Counted from the stretch's first letter, positions 10,057 through 18,440 are shown. The stretch is DNA of 38,027 nt from an uncultured Prevotellaceae bacterium (GCA_946185805.1 CAMHKU010000015.1:1-38027), one strand, 5' to 3'. Numbers and translations: made by a program. The notes: generated by a model from the letters alone, not told the origin.

Positions 10057-11010
10057 ATGACCAAGCAGAAACCACTACAGACTTTCGCTACCCACGTCGC
10101 GACGTGGGGCGTGCTGTTTCTGCTGCCATTGATGTTTCGCAATCTCGATTTCCCTGAAACGCTGATACCCTCGGCAACGGTCATGGCGGTGTTCTACATG
10201 AACTACTCGTGGCTCACGCCCCGCTACTACATGCACGGCAACAAAACACTGATATGGGTGGTCAACGCCATTGTCATCGTAGTGCTGACAGCCATTCTGC
10301 ATATATGGTTAAGCCTCCGATGGGGCTATGTGTTCAACCTCGCCGTGGCGGTCATGATTTCGGTCTCTATGCGGTTAGGCTCCATGTGGCAGGAGGCTCA
10401 GGAGGTGCAGTTAGAGGCAGAGACGGCTTTGGCACGTACCGAGCTGAGCAATCTGCAATACCAGACAAACCCCCACTTCCTGCTCAACACGCTGAACAAC
10501 ATCTACGCCCTCACCACCTTCGACGTGCCGCAGGCACAGCAGGCCATCCAGCAACTGTCGGTGATGCTGCGGCATATACTCTACGACAGTCAGGAGCAGG
10601 ACGTAGACATCAACGACGAGGTGAAGTTCTTGGAAAGCTACATCTGCCTGATGAAAATACGCCTTTCCGACACCGTCGACATCTCCTTCGACGTCACCCT
10701 CCACGACGCTAACGCCCGCATAGCGCCGCTGATTCTCATACCCCTGGTAGAGAATGCCTTCAAGCATGGCGTCAGTCCTACGCAGCCGAGCTATATCCAC
10801 ATCAGCCTCAAGGCCGACACCGGGCAGCTGACGTTTGACATTGAAAACTCCAACTTCCCGAAGAGCAACGCCGACCACAGCGGCCACGGCATCGGCCTGG
10901 TGCAGGTGCAGCGCCGCTTAGACCTGAGCTATAGCGGCCGCTACCAGTGGACCTACGGCCCCTCGGCCGATGGCACCAATTACCGCTCACAAATAGTGAT
11001 AACCAAGTAG
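10057..11010 (+). CDS. LytS/YehU-type sensor histidine kinase
   Basis: LQYQTNPHFLLNTLNNIYAL (His_kinase family H-box), LILIPLVENAFKHGV N-box, GHGIGLVQVQRRL. Confidence 0.93.
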   Translation: MTKQKPLQTFATHVATWGVLFLLPLMFRNLDFPETLIPSATVMAVFYMNYSWLTPRYYMHGNKTLIWVVNAIVIVVLTAILHIWLSLRWGYVFNLAVAVMISVSMRLGSMWQEAQEVQLEAETALARTELSNLQYQTNPHFLLNTLNNIYALTTFDVPQAQQAIQQLSVMLRHILYDSQEQDVDINDEVKFLESYICLMKIRLSDTVDISFDVTLHDANARIAPLILIPLVENAFKHGVSPTQPSYIHISLKADTGQLTFDIENSNFPKSNADHSGHGIGLVQVQRRLDLSYSGRYQWTYGPSADGTNYRSQIVITK

Positions 11011-11027
11011 GAGTCCGGGCTCAAGCT

Positions 11028-11075
11028 CTCAACTTCGCAACCCTCAACTTCGCAACCCCTCAACTTTGCAACCCC
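11028..11075 (+). repeat. 15-16-bp tandem repeat CTCAACTTyGCAACCC x3 between the kinase and regulator genes
   Basis: Units start at 11028, 11043 and 11059. Confidence 0.85.
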
Positions 11076-11092
11076 TCAGCCCATCACGCCAA

Positions 11093-11803
11093 ATGACACT
11101 GACTTGCGCTTTTATCGACGACGAACCTTTAGCAGCACAACTGCTGGCCAGCTATGCCAAGCAGGTTAACTTTCTACAAGTGACAGGAGTTTACAACAGC
11201 GCACTAACGGCCATGGCCGCCCTGCGCAACCGACCAGTCAACCTGCTCTTCCTCGACATCCAGATGCCCGAGCTATCGGGCTTGGAGTTCGCTCGGCTCA
11301 TCCCCCCTGAGACGCGCATCATCTTCACCACGGCCTTCAAGCAGTATGCCGTAGACGGTTACAAGGTGTCGGCCTTCGACTACCTGCTGAAACCTATCAG
11401 CTTCGAGACCTTCCAAGCCACCGTCAACAAAGCCTTAGAGTGGTTCACTTCACACAACTTACAATCAACTACTAACGAAGACCGCTTCGTCTTCGTTAAG
11501 AGCGACTATCGCTTAATACGCGTAGCACTCGACGACATCCTCTATATTGAGGGACTAAAAGACTATGTGCGCATCAAGCTTGCCGGCGGCGACAAGGTAA
11601 TGTCGCTCATCAACATGAAACGCTTGGAAGAACTGCTGCCATACCCCGAGTTTATGCGCACACACCGGTCGTACATCGTTCACATGACAACTGTTCACAC
11701 CATCGACAAGCAGCATATCTATATTGACGACGAAGAAATACCTATCTCCGAAAACTACAAAGACCAGATTGCGCAATACATAGAGCACCATACGCTGGCC
11801 TGA
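11093..11803 (+). CDS. LytTR family response regulator
   Basis: FIDDEPLAAQLLASY, LFLDIQMPELSGLEFAR, KPISFETF, and LytTR domain (DDILYIEGLKDYVRI...RTHRSYIVHM); ATG 11093 preferred over TTG 11066. Confidence 0.94.
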   Translation: MTLTCAFIDDEPLAAQLLASYAKQVNFLQVTGVYNSALTAMAALRNRPVNLLFLDIQMPELSGLEFARLIPPETRIIFTTAFKQYAVDGYKVSAFDYLLKPISFETFQATVNKALEWFTSHNLQSTTNEDRFVFVKSDYRLIRVALDDILYIEGLKDYVRIKLAGGDKVMSLINMKRLEELLPYPEFMRTHRSYIVHMTTVHTIDKQHIYIDDEEIPISENYKDQIAQYIEHHTLA

Positions 11804-11812
11804 AGCCGACGC

Positions 11813-13105
11813 CTACCACGTTTTTTCTACGTAGGCATCGAGCAGTCGGAGGTAGCGGTCGCGGAAGTCGTTCCAGTGGTAATAAGGTGCCATGTCGGTC
11901 TTCATGGGCAATGTGGCCTCATCTTCGTTGAGCAGCACTTTGAACACTACATCCTGGTCGCCGGCATGGCGGCGATAGAAAACAAACTGGATATTGGCGG
12001 CCATAGGGAAAATCTTGTAACTACGCCACCCTTTGCGCGCCACCTGCTCCAAGTCGGCTATCTGCTGGCCGTAGCCGTTAAGGTCAAGCAAGCACGCCAG
12101 TGGCAGCACCATCGTTTCGTGGCCAAAGCGCAACGAGGCTGCCAGGCCGCCGTGGCGGATGCAACTATCGGCCTCGGTGATGATTTTGCGCAAAAGGTTG
12201 CGCTGGGAAAAGGGCTGCCGACCGCCACTCAGAGGGCAAGCAGCAAAACCGGCGTAGAAACGGGCATTGTCGCGCACCCAATTATGGTAGAGCTCCTCGT
12301 CGGTGTAGGCGTCGTAGAGGGTAATCTTGTTTCTCAACTCCGTATTCTGAATGTTTGAAGCCACACGGAAGAAGTTATAGTTAAACCGCGTAGGGTTCAG
12401 CTCACGGCTAACGTAGTCGGGATCGTTAAATAGGCGTGCCATGAGATTGGCTGAGCAGTCATGAATCTTGCAAAAGCCAACAAAAGGCTCAGCGGTCTCC
12501 AAATCCGCTTTCTGACGCCACAGAACAGGATCATTCTGGTTCATATAGTACATATCATGCTGGCTGGCGTCCTGGCTTATCTGCAGCCGCGGATTATACG
12601 ACTTCAACTCTTGCAGCGCATTAGCCATCGACAGCACGCAACGGATAACCACAGTGCTCTTGGCGTCGACACGGGCATCGCCACTAAACACCTCGGGGAA
12701 ACGCTCCACCATGCGTCGCGCTATCTGCCGATGCTGCTCAGCGCCAAGCGGTGTCAAGTCGCCGAGGCGGCCACGGGCGTCGTCACGAATGACGGTCAGC
12801 CGTTGGAACACATCCTTGCCAAAGGGAGTTAACTTGCCCTGCGCATCGGCATGACGCAGTATATTATAAGGATAGTCATACTCAAAAGCATTAGCCAAAT
12901 ATCGCGAGCCGTGACGCCCGTAATGGCTGATATAGAAAGGCGTCATACCCTCAGGAGCTGGAGCCAACTGATGCTGAGGCCCCATATAGGCCAGCAGATT
13001 ACTGGCTGAGAGCCGCAAATTGTTGGCAATCTCATCCTTTGCGTCCTGTGCCGACACATTGGCAAAGACAACCGCAAAGAACAGCAGTAATGTAACTTTT
13101 CTCAT
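11813..13105 (-). CDS. Histidine-type (branch 2) phosphatase, MINPP/acid-phosphatase-like, exported
   Basis: PFYISHYGRHGSRYL (RHGxR) and C-terminal LRFGHETMVLPL; signal peptide MRKVTLLLFFAVVFANVSAQ; ATG at 13105. Confidence 0.87.
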   Translation of the reverse strand: MRKVTLLLFFAVVFANVSAQDAKDEIANNLRLSASNLLAYMGPQHQLAPAPEGMTPFYISHYGRHGSRYLANAFEYDYPYNILRHADAQGKLTPFGKDVFQRLTVIRDDARGRLGDLTPLGAEQHRQIARRMVERFPEVFSGDARVDAKSTVVIRCVLSMANALQELKSYNPRLQISQDASQHDMYYMNQNDPVLWRQKADLETAEPFVGFCKIHDCSANLMARLFNDPDYVSRELNPTRFNYNFFRVASNIQNTELRNKITLYDAYTDEELYHNWVRDNARFYAGFAACPLSGGRQPFSQRNLLRKIITEADSCIRHGGLAASLRFGHETMVLPLACLLDLNGYGQQIADLEQVARKGWRSYKIFPMAANIQFVFYRRHAGDQDVVFKVLLNEDEATLPMKTDMAPYYHWNDFRDRYLRLLDAYVEKTW

Positions 13106-13126
13106 AACTTTTTTGACTTTCGCGTG

Positions 13127-13155
13127 CAAAGATAATAAAAATTATATTAACTTTG
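13127..13155. promoter_or_regulatory. Back-to-back divergent promoter region
   Basis: CAAAGATA (minus-strand TATCTTTG, 13127-13134) and TAACTTTG (13148-13155) lie within the symmetric sequence TGCAAAG...CTTTGCA between divergent genes; -33 boxes not clearly matched. Confidence 0.5.
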
Positions 13156-13174
13156 CACACAAATTAGCATGTTT

Positions 13175-13822
13175 ATGGCAAAAAAAATAAAATGGCAAGA
13201 GGATTATTGGCTGCTACTAATGCAAATCTACCTGCGTAAGCCTATAGGAATGAAGCCTGTCTACAGCCGTGAGATGGTAAACTTAGGGCTGGAGCTGCAC
13301 ATCAGTCCTGAAGCCTTGGCGGCTAAAATGCACCAGTTGTCGCGCTTGGAGACGCCCCGTATAGAGCGCATCTGGCAGACCTACAGCAGTGACACCAATA
13401 AGCTGACGCGTGCCGCACGGTTGTTACGCGAAATGAAAGGTTTCGGCAAGGCCGACGAGTTCTACAACGGCGTCGAGGTGAATGAAACGTGGGAGCGCGA
13501 CTGGCAACCGCTTGCCGAAGACAGGCAGCTGACGCCAGTAATGCTCATACTCGTGCTCAACCTTTATTTCAAGCTGACGCCTATCACGATGGTCAAGGCC
13601 ACCCCCGAGGTGCAGGAACTGGCCAAGCTGCTGCGAATCAGTACCGACATGGTGGTAGAACTGCTTGACGTCTATCAGCACTGCGACCCCTACCTGAACC
13701 GTCGAGATGTCATTTTTACACCGCTGCAAGTACCCTGTCAGACCATCTGGCTGCGCTACGGCAACGGCTCCCCTGAAGAACTTGACGCACTGGCAACACA
13801 ACTGAAGGAATATTACAAGTAA
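13175..13822 (+). CDS. Conserved hypothetical protein upstream of rpoN
   Basis: Long ORF with plausible composition, tight junction (ATG of rpoN at 13824). Confidence 0.7.
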   Translation: MAKKIKWQEDYWLLLMQIYLRKPIGMKPVYSREMVNLGLELHISPEALAAKMHQLSRLETPRIERIWQTYSSDTNKLTRAARLLREMKGFGKADEFYNGVEVNETWERDWQPLAEDRQLTPVMLILVLNLYFKLTPITMVKATPEVQELAKLLRISTDMVVELLDVYQHCDPYLNRRDVIFTPLQVPCQTIWLRYGNGSPEELDALATQLKEYYK

Positions 13823-13823
13823 C

Positions 13824-15353
13824 ATGGAAAACAGGTCGGGACAAATACAGGAACAGCGGCAGGAGCAGCGCCTCATGCAGAGTGTAAGCCAGCAGCAGCT
13901 ATTGACAGCGCAGCTGGTGGAGCTTCCCGTCACCCAACTCATGGAGCGCATCACTACCGAGATGGACGACAACCCGGCTCTGGAGGTGAAAGCCGACGGC
14001 GACGACGAGGGCGACTACGGCCTGAGCAGCGGCGACGACTATGATGACGGCAGCGACGGCAGCGACGACTATGACAGCCAGCGCGACCGCGAAGACCGCC
14101 AGTCGGCACTCGACGACGCCCTGCAAGGCATTGGCCGCGACGACGAGGAACTGCCCGTCTACCAAGGAGGGCGCACCGCCGGCGAAGAGCAGGAAGAGAT
14201 GGTCTACGGACAGACGGACTCCTTCTACGACCTGCTGAAACAGCAGATGGGTCTGGCACCCCTCACCGACGAACAGCGCGACGTGATGGAATACCTCATA
14301 GGCTCGCTCGACGACGACGGTCTGCTGCGCAAGCCCTTAGAGGCCATCAGCGACGAGCTGGCCGTTTACCACAACATAGACATGACGACTGCGCAGATAG
14401 AGCAGGTGCTGCGGGTGCTCCACACTTTCGACCCTGCCGGCATCGGCGCCCGCTCGCTACAGGAGTGCCTGCTGCTGCAGATAGAGCGACGCAGCGACTC
14501 TACGCTGACAAGGCTGATGCAGCGTGTGGTGAGCGACTACTACGACGAGTTTACCAAGAAACACTGGGACAAGATACAGTCGGCACTGAAACTGAGCGAC
14601 CTGCAGACGGAGGCACTGCGGGGCGAACTGCGCAAGCTGAACCCCAAGCCCGGCGCATCAATGGGTGAGGCCGTGGGGCGGAGCCTGCAGCAGATAACGC
14701 CCGACTTCATCGTCGACACGCTGGACGACGGCACCGTTACCTTCACCCTGAACCAGGGTGAACTGCCTGAACTGCAGGTGTCGCAGTCGTTTGCCGACTC
14801 CATGAAGGAATACCAACAGAACCGTGAGCACGTGAGCCGACAGACAAAGGAGGCCCTGCTCTATATCAAGCAGAAAGTAGACGCCGCCCAGGGGTTTATA
14901 GAGGCCATCCGCTCCAGGCGACACACGCTGACGGTCACCATGCGGGCCATCATACAGCTGCAACACCAATTCTTCGTCGACGGCGACGAGGCATCACTCA
15001 AGCCGATGATTCTGAAAGACGTGGCCGAGAAGACCGGGCTCGACATATCGACCATCTCCAGGGTGAGCAACTCCAAGTATGCGCAGACACGATGGGGCAC
15101 CTTCCCCCTGCGCCACTTCTTCAGCGACGGCTATACCACCGAACAGGGCGAGGAACTCTCCACACGCCAGCTGAAAGCCGCCCTGCGCGACATCATCGAC
15201 GCCGAAGACAAGCGCAAGCCCTTGAGCGACGACGCCCTGACGGCCGCCATGAACGAGAAGGGATACTCCATTGCCCGACGCACGGTGGCTAAATACCGCG
15301 AGCAGATGGGCATCGCCGTGGCCAGACTGAGGCGATTCGCAAGTGATGGGTGA
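13824..15353 (+). CDS. rpoN: RNA polymerase sigma-54 factor
   Basis: QEQRLMQSVSQQQLLTAQLVELPVTQLMERI region I, KDVAEKTGLDISTISRVSNSKYAQTRWGTFPLRHFFSDG, RpoN box ARRTVAKYREQMGI. Confidence 0.97.
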   Translation: MENRSGQIQEQRQEQRLMQSVSQQQLLTAQLVELPVTQLMERITTEMDDNPALEVKADGDDEGDYGLSSGDDYDDGSDGSDDYDSQRDREDRQSALDDALQGIGRDDEELPVYQGGRTAGEEQEEMVYGQTDSFYDLLKQQMGLAPLTDEQRDVMEYLIGSLDDDGLLRKPLEAISDELAVYHNIDMTTAQIEQVLRVLHTFDPAGIGARSLQECLLLQIERRSDSTLTRLMQRVVSDYYDEFTKKHWDKIQSALKLSDLQTEALRGELRKLNPKPGASMGEAVGRSLQQITPDFIVDTLDDGTVTFTLNQGELPELQVSQSFADSMKEYQQNREHVSRQTKEALLYIKQKVDAAQGFIEAIRSRRHTLTVTMRAIIQLQHQFFVDGDEASLKPMILKDVAEKTGLDISTISRVSNSKYAQTRWGTFPLRHFFSDGYTTEQGEELSTRQLKAALRDIIDAEDKRKPLSDDALTAAMNEKGYSIARRTVAKYREQMGIAVARLRRFASDG

Positions 15354-15414
15354 TAGGTGATGGGTGATGATGGGTGATAGGTGATGATGGGTGATAGGTG
15401 ATGGGTGATAGGTG
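15343..15414 (+). repeat. Tandem GGTGATG/GGTGATA heptamers and GGTGATGAT variants overlapping the rpoN stop codon
   Basis: gtgatgggtgataggtgatgggtgatgatgggtgatagg... Confidence 0.95.
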
Positions 15415-15444
15415 ATTACCCTGCCTGCAAGGTAATAAATAGTA

Positions 15445-15465
15445 AATAGTAAATCCGTAAATAGT
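15445..15465 (+). repeat. 21-bp sequence AATAGTAAATCCGTAAATAGT, also present at 1536-1556
   Basis: Identical in both places; both lie just upstream of GTG-start membrane-protein genes. Confidence 0.9.
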
Positions 15466-15478
15466 AAATAAAAACATC

Positions 15479-16099
15479 GTGTCGCGCGAGAAACAAATCA
15501 TACTGACGGCAAAGGCGGTGAGCATAGTGTTCACCCCGTTCTACCTGCCCATCTTAGGACTAACGGCGCTGTTCTTCCTAAGCTATCTCAACCAGTATCT
15601 GCCAAGCTATAAGTTCCTGGTGCTGGCAGTAGTCTACCTGTTTACCATACTACTACCCACGCTGTTGATACATTTCTACCGCCACTACAACGGATGGACG
15701 CTGATAGAGCTGGGAGCCAAGGAGCGCCGCGTGGTACCCTACGTCATCTCAATACTATGCTACTTCACCTGCCTCTATATCTTAGAGCGCATGCACACAC
15801 CCTACTTCATGCGAAGCATCGTGGCCAGCGCGCTGATGATTCAGATTGTTTGCGCACTGATTAATGTATGGTGGAAAATCTCTACCCATACGGCAGCTAT
15901 CGGGGGCGTCGCCGGGGCGCTGTTTGTATTCTCTGAGGTGTTCCGCTTCAACCCTACGTGGTGGTTCTGCCTCGTCATTGTCTTGGCAGGCATGCTCGGC
16001 ACCAGCCGCATGATTCTGCGACAGCACACGCTGGCACAGGTCGTCGTAGGCTTCATCATAGGTTTTGCCTGCGCCGTCGTGGGAATAGTGTATCTGTAA
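15479..16099 (+). CDS. PAP2-like membrane protein with degenerate phosphatase motifs (GTG start)
   Basis: STHTAAIGG and SRMILRQHTLAQVVVG resemble PAP2 motifs C2 and C3; several TM helices. Confidence 0.65.
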   Translation: MSREKQIILTAKAVSIVFTPFYLPILGLTALFFLSYLNQYLPSYKFLVLAVVYLFTILLPTLLIHFYRHYNGWTLIELGAKERRVVPYVISILCYFTCLYILERMHTPYFMRSIVASALMIQIVCALINVWWKISTHTAAIGGVAGALFVFSEVFRFNPTWWFCLVIVLAGMLGTSRMILRQHTLAQVVVGFIIGFACAVVGIVYL

Positions 16100-16135
16100 A
16101 AAAACTAAAGCCCACCCCCTGAAACCCATCCCCTG

Positions 16136-16154
16136 CCCCTCCCAAAGGGAGGGG
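16136..16154. repeat. C/G-rich palindrome, copy 2
   Basis: CCCCTCCC-aaa-GGGAGGGG preceded by CCCACCCCCTGAAACCCATCCCCTG. Confidence 0.85.
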
Positions 16155-16297
16155 AGATGAGATACCAAAGCGCGGAAGATAGCCGAGAGCATTTCTCCGT
16201 TTCGCTGGGGACCGCGGGCGACCACGCCTGCAATCAGCGGCGGGCGAACACGCCCGCAATCCCGTGGTGAACTGAATAGTTATAACAGAGTAATATA

Positions 16298-16939
16298 ATG
16301 GGAACAAACAATATAATGGAAACAAGCAATATAATGGAAACAGACAATATAATGGAAACAAGCAATATAATGGAAACAAGCAACAGTAAGAGTAACCAAA
16401 CTCCCCTCCCTTCGGGAGGGGTTGGGGGTGGGTTTCTCCCCCTCGTAAGCATCATCATGGGCAGCACCAGCGACCTGCCCGTCATGGAGAAAGCCTGCAA
16501 GCTGTTAGACGAGCTGCAGGTGCCCTTTGAAGTCAACGCCCTCTCGGCCCACCGCACGCCGGAGGCCGTGGAGCAGTTTGCACGCACCGCCCGCGAACGC
16601 GGCCTGAAGGTCATCATCGCCGGCGCCGGCATGGCCGCCGCACTGCCGGGTGTCATCGCCGCCTCGACGACGCTGCCCGTCATCGGCGTACCCATCAAGG
16701 GCATGCTCGACGGGCTCGACGCCATGCTCTCGATCATCCAGATGCCGCCGGGCATACCCGTGGCCACCGTCGGCGTGAACGGCGCACAGAACGCCGCCAT
16801 CCTCGCCGTAGAGATGCTCGCCCTCAGCGACGAGCAGATTGCCCACCGCCTGAGCAATTACAAGGCCGGCCTGAAGACCAAGATTGAAAAGGCCAATCAG
16901 GAACTGGCAGCCATAAAATTCACCTATAAGACTAATTAG
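16298..16939 (+). CDS. purE: 5-(carboxyamino)imidazole ribonucleotide mutase with repeat-encoded N-terminal extension
   Basis: SIIMGSTSDLPVMEKACKLLDELQVPFEVNALSAHRTPE, IAGAGMAAALPGV, VPIKGMLDGLDAMLSIIQMPPGIPVATVGVNGAQNAAILA. Confidence 0.95.
   Translation: MGTNNIMETSNIMETDNIMETSNIMETSNSKSNQTPLPSGGVGGGFLPLVSIIMGSTSDLPVMEKACKLLDELQVPFEVNALSAHRTPEAVEQFARTARERGLKVIIAGAGMAAALPGVIAASTTLPVIGVPIKGMLDGLDAMLSIIQMPPGIPVATVGVNGAQNAAILAVEMLALSDEQIAHRLSNYKAGLKTKIEKANQELAAIKFTYKTN
16307..16384 (+). repeat. 18-bp tandem repeat ATAATGGAAACAAGCAAT forming the purE 5' end
   Basis: Translates to repeated NIMETS/NIMETD; every unit carries an in-frame ATG. Confidence 0.95.
16403..16421. repeat. C/G-rich palindrome, copy 3, inside the purE reading frame and inverted relative to copy 2
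   Basis: CCCCTCCC-ttc-GGGAGGGG followed by TTGGGGGTGGGTTTCTCCC. Confidence 0.9.
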
Positions 16940-17006
16940 CCCCACAGGTCCCATGAGTCCCAGTAGCCCCAGCACCCCCAGTAGCCCCAGTAGCCCCATC
17001 CCCCCC

Positions 17007-18398
17007 ATGAAAAGAAGACTTACCACTACAGCCCACGTAGGCAATATTGCCATCGGCGGCCAGAACCCTATCCGCATACAGTCGATGGCTACCGTCGACA
17101 CCAACGACACCGAGGGCTGTGTGGCCCAGGCCAAGCGCATCATCGATGCCGGCGGCGAACTGGTGAGGTTTACCACCCAGGGCGTGCGCGAGGCCGAGAA
17201 CATGAAGAATATCTCTGCCCGTCTGAAGCACGACGGCTACCCGCAGCCGCTGGTGGCCGACGTACACTTCACCGCCCACACTGCCGACGTGGCGGCACAG
17301 TATTGCGAGAAGGTGCGCATCAATCCCGGCAACTACGTAGACCCCGGCCGCACGTTCAAGCACTTGGAATACACCGACGAGGAGTATCAGGCCGAGCTCA
17401 GGAAGATAGAAGAGAAGCTCGTACCTTTTATTAATATCTGCAAGGCCCACCACACGGCGGTGCGTATCGGCGTCAACCACGGGTCGCTCTCCGACCGTAT
17501 CATGTCGCGCTATGGCGACACGCCTGAGGGCATCGTCGAGAGCTGCATGGAGTTTCTGCGTATCTTCCGCCGCGAGCAGTTCAGCGATGTGGTCATCAGC
17601 ATCAAGGCCAGTAATACGGTCATCATGGTGCAGACCGTGCGCCTGCTGGTAAAGACCATGGACCGCGAGGACATGCACTACCCCCTGCACCTGGGCGTCA
17701 CCGAGGCCGGCGAGGGCGAGGACGGCCGCATCAAGAGCGCCGTGGGCATCGGCGCCCTGCTCACCGAAGGCATCGGCGACACCATCCGCGTGAGCCTCAG
17801 CGAGGAGCCTGAGGCCGAGATTCCCGTGGCCCGCCGTCTGGTGGAGCTCATCCCCGAGTGCACACGCCTGCGTCAGGAGGCCGAGGCCGGCATCAAGGAC
17901 GATACCATCACGCTCACCCTCGACGCCCCCGACTACGAGACGCTGCAGCTCAAGGCCGCCATGGCCGTCGGCGCCCTGCTCATCGACCGCAAGGCCACAA
18001 AGCTGGTCATCAGGCTCAAGGACGGTAGCAAACTCTCCACTATTCACTATTCACTATTCTCTAGTGAAGCGCTTCAGGACGCCATCCTCCAGGCCGCCCG
18101 CATCAAGTTCACCAAGACGGAGTACATCAGCTGCCCCGGCTGCGGGCGCACGCTCTACAACCTGCAGGCCACCATCGCCCGCATCAAGGCCGCCACGAGC
18201 CACCTCGTAGGCCTGAAAATCGGCATCATGGGCTGCATCGTCAACGGCCCGGGCGAGATGGCCGACGCCGACTACGGCTACGTGGGCGCCGGGCGCGGCA
18301 AAATCTCCCTCTACCGCGGCAAGGAGTGCGTCATGAAGAGTATTCCCGAGGACGAGGCCGTCGACCGCCTGCTGCAGCTGATTGCCGAAGACAGGTGA
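17007..18398 (+). CDS. ispG: 4-hydroxy-3-methylbut-2-enyl diphosphate synthase (Bacteroidota-type, apparently reduced insert domain)
   Basis: RRLTTTAHVGNIAIGGQNPIRIQSMATVDTNDT, VADVHFTAHTA, RIGVNHGSLSDRI, YISCPGCGRTLYNLQ, IGIMGCIVNGPGEMADADYGYVG; ATG 17007 preferred over 16953. Confidence 0.95.
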   Translation: MKRRLTTTAHVGNIAIGGQNPIRIQSMATVDTNDTEGCVAQAKRIIDAGGELVRFTTQGVREAENMKNISARLKHDGYPQPLVADVHFTAHTADVAAQYCEKVRINPGNYVDPGRTFKHLEYTDEEYQAELRKIEEKLVPFINICKAHHTAVRIGVNHGSLSDRIMSRYGDTPEGIVESCMEFLRIFRREQFSDVVISIKASNTVIMVQTVRLLVKTMDREDMHYPLHLGVTEAGEGEDGRIKSAVGIGALLTEGIGDTIRVSLSEEPEAEIPVARRLVELIPECTRLRQEAEAGIKDDTITLTLDAPDYETLQLKAAMAVGALLIDRKATKLVIRLKDGSKLSTIHYSLFSSEALQDAILQAARIKFTKTEYISCPGCGRTLYNLQATIARIKAATSHLVGLKIGIMGCIVNGPGEMADADYGYVGAGRGKISLYRGKECVMKSIPEDEAVDRLLQLIAEDR

Positions 18399-18440
18399 CG
18401 GATGTCAGGTGATAAGCGGAATGTGAAGTTTTTCTATTTT

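Noticed and set aside
9306-10184. 292-aa antisense ORF opposite the C-S lyase, and similar long antisense ORFs (8115-8765, 19302-20219, 22160-22762, 22784-23422, 26240-27073)
   Set aside because: All lie opposite strong family matches and show no recognisable domain; treated as shadow ORFs.
13980-14160. Acidic Asp/Gly/Ser-rich stretch in RpoN as a possible inserted repeat
   Set aside because: Sigma-54 proteins normally have an acidic low-complexity region II here; no clean tandem nucleotide unit seen.
16932-18047. 371-aa antisense ORF opposite ispG
   Set aside because: Opposite a clearly conserved gene; composition (H/V/A/L-rich) is typical of the antisense frame of GC-rich codons.
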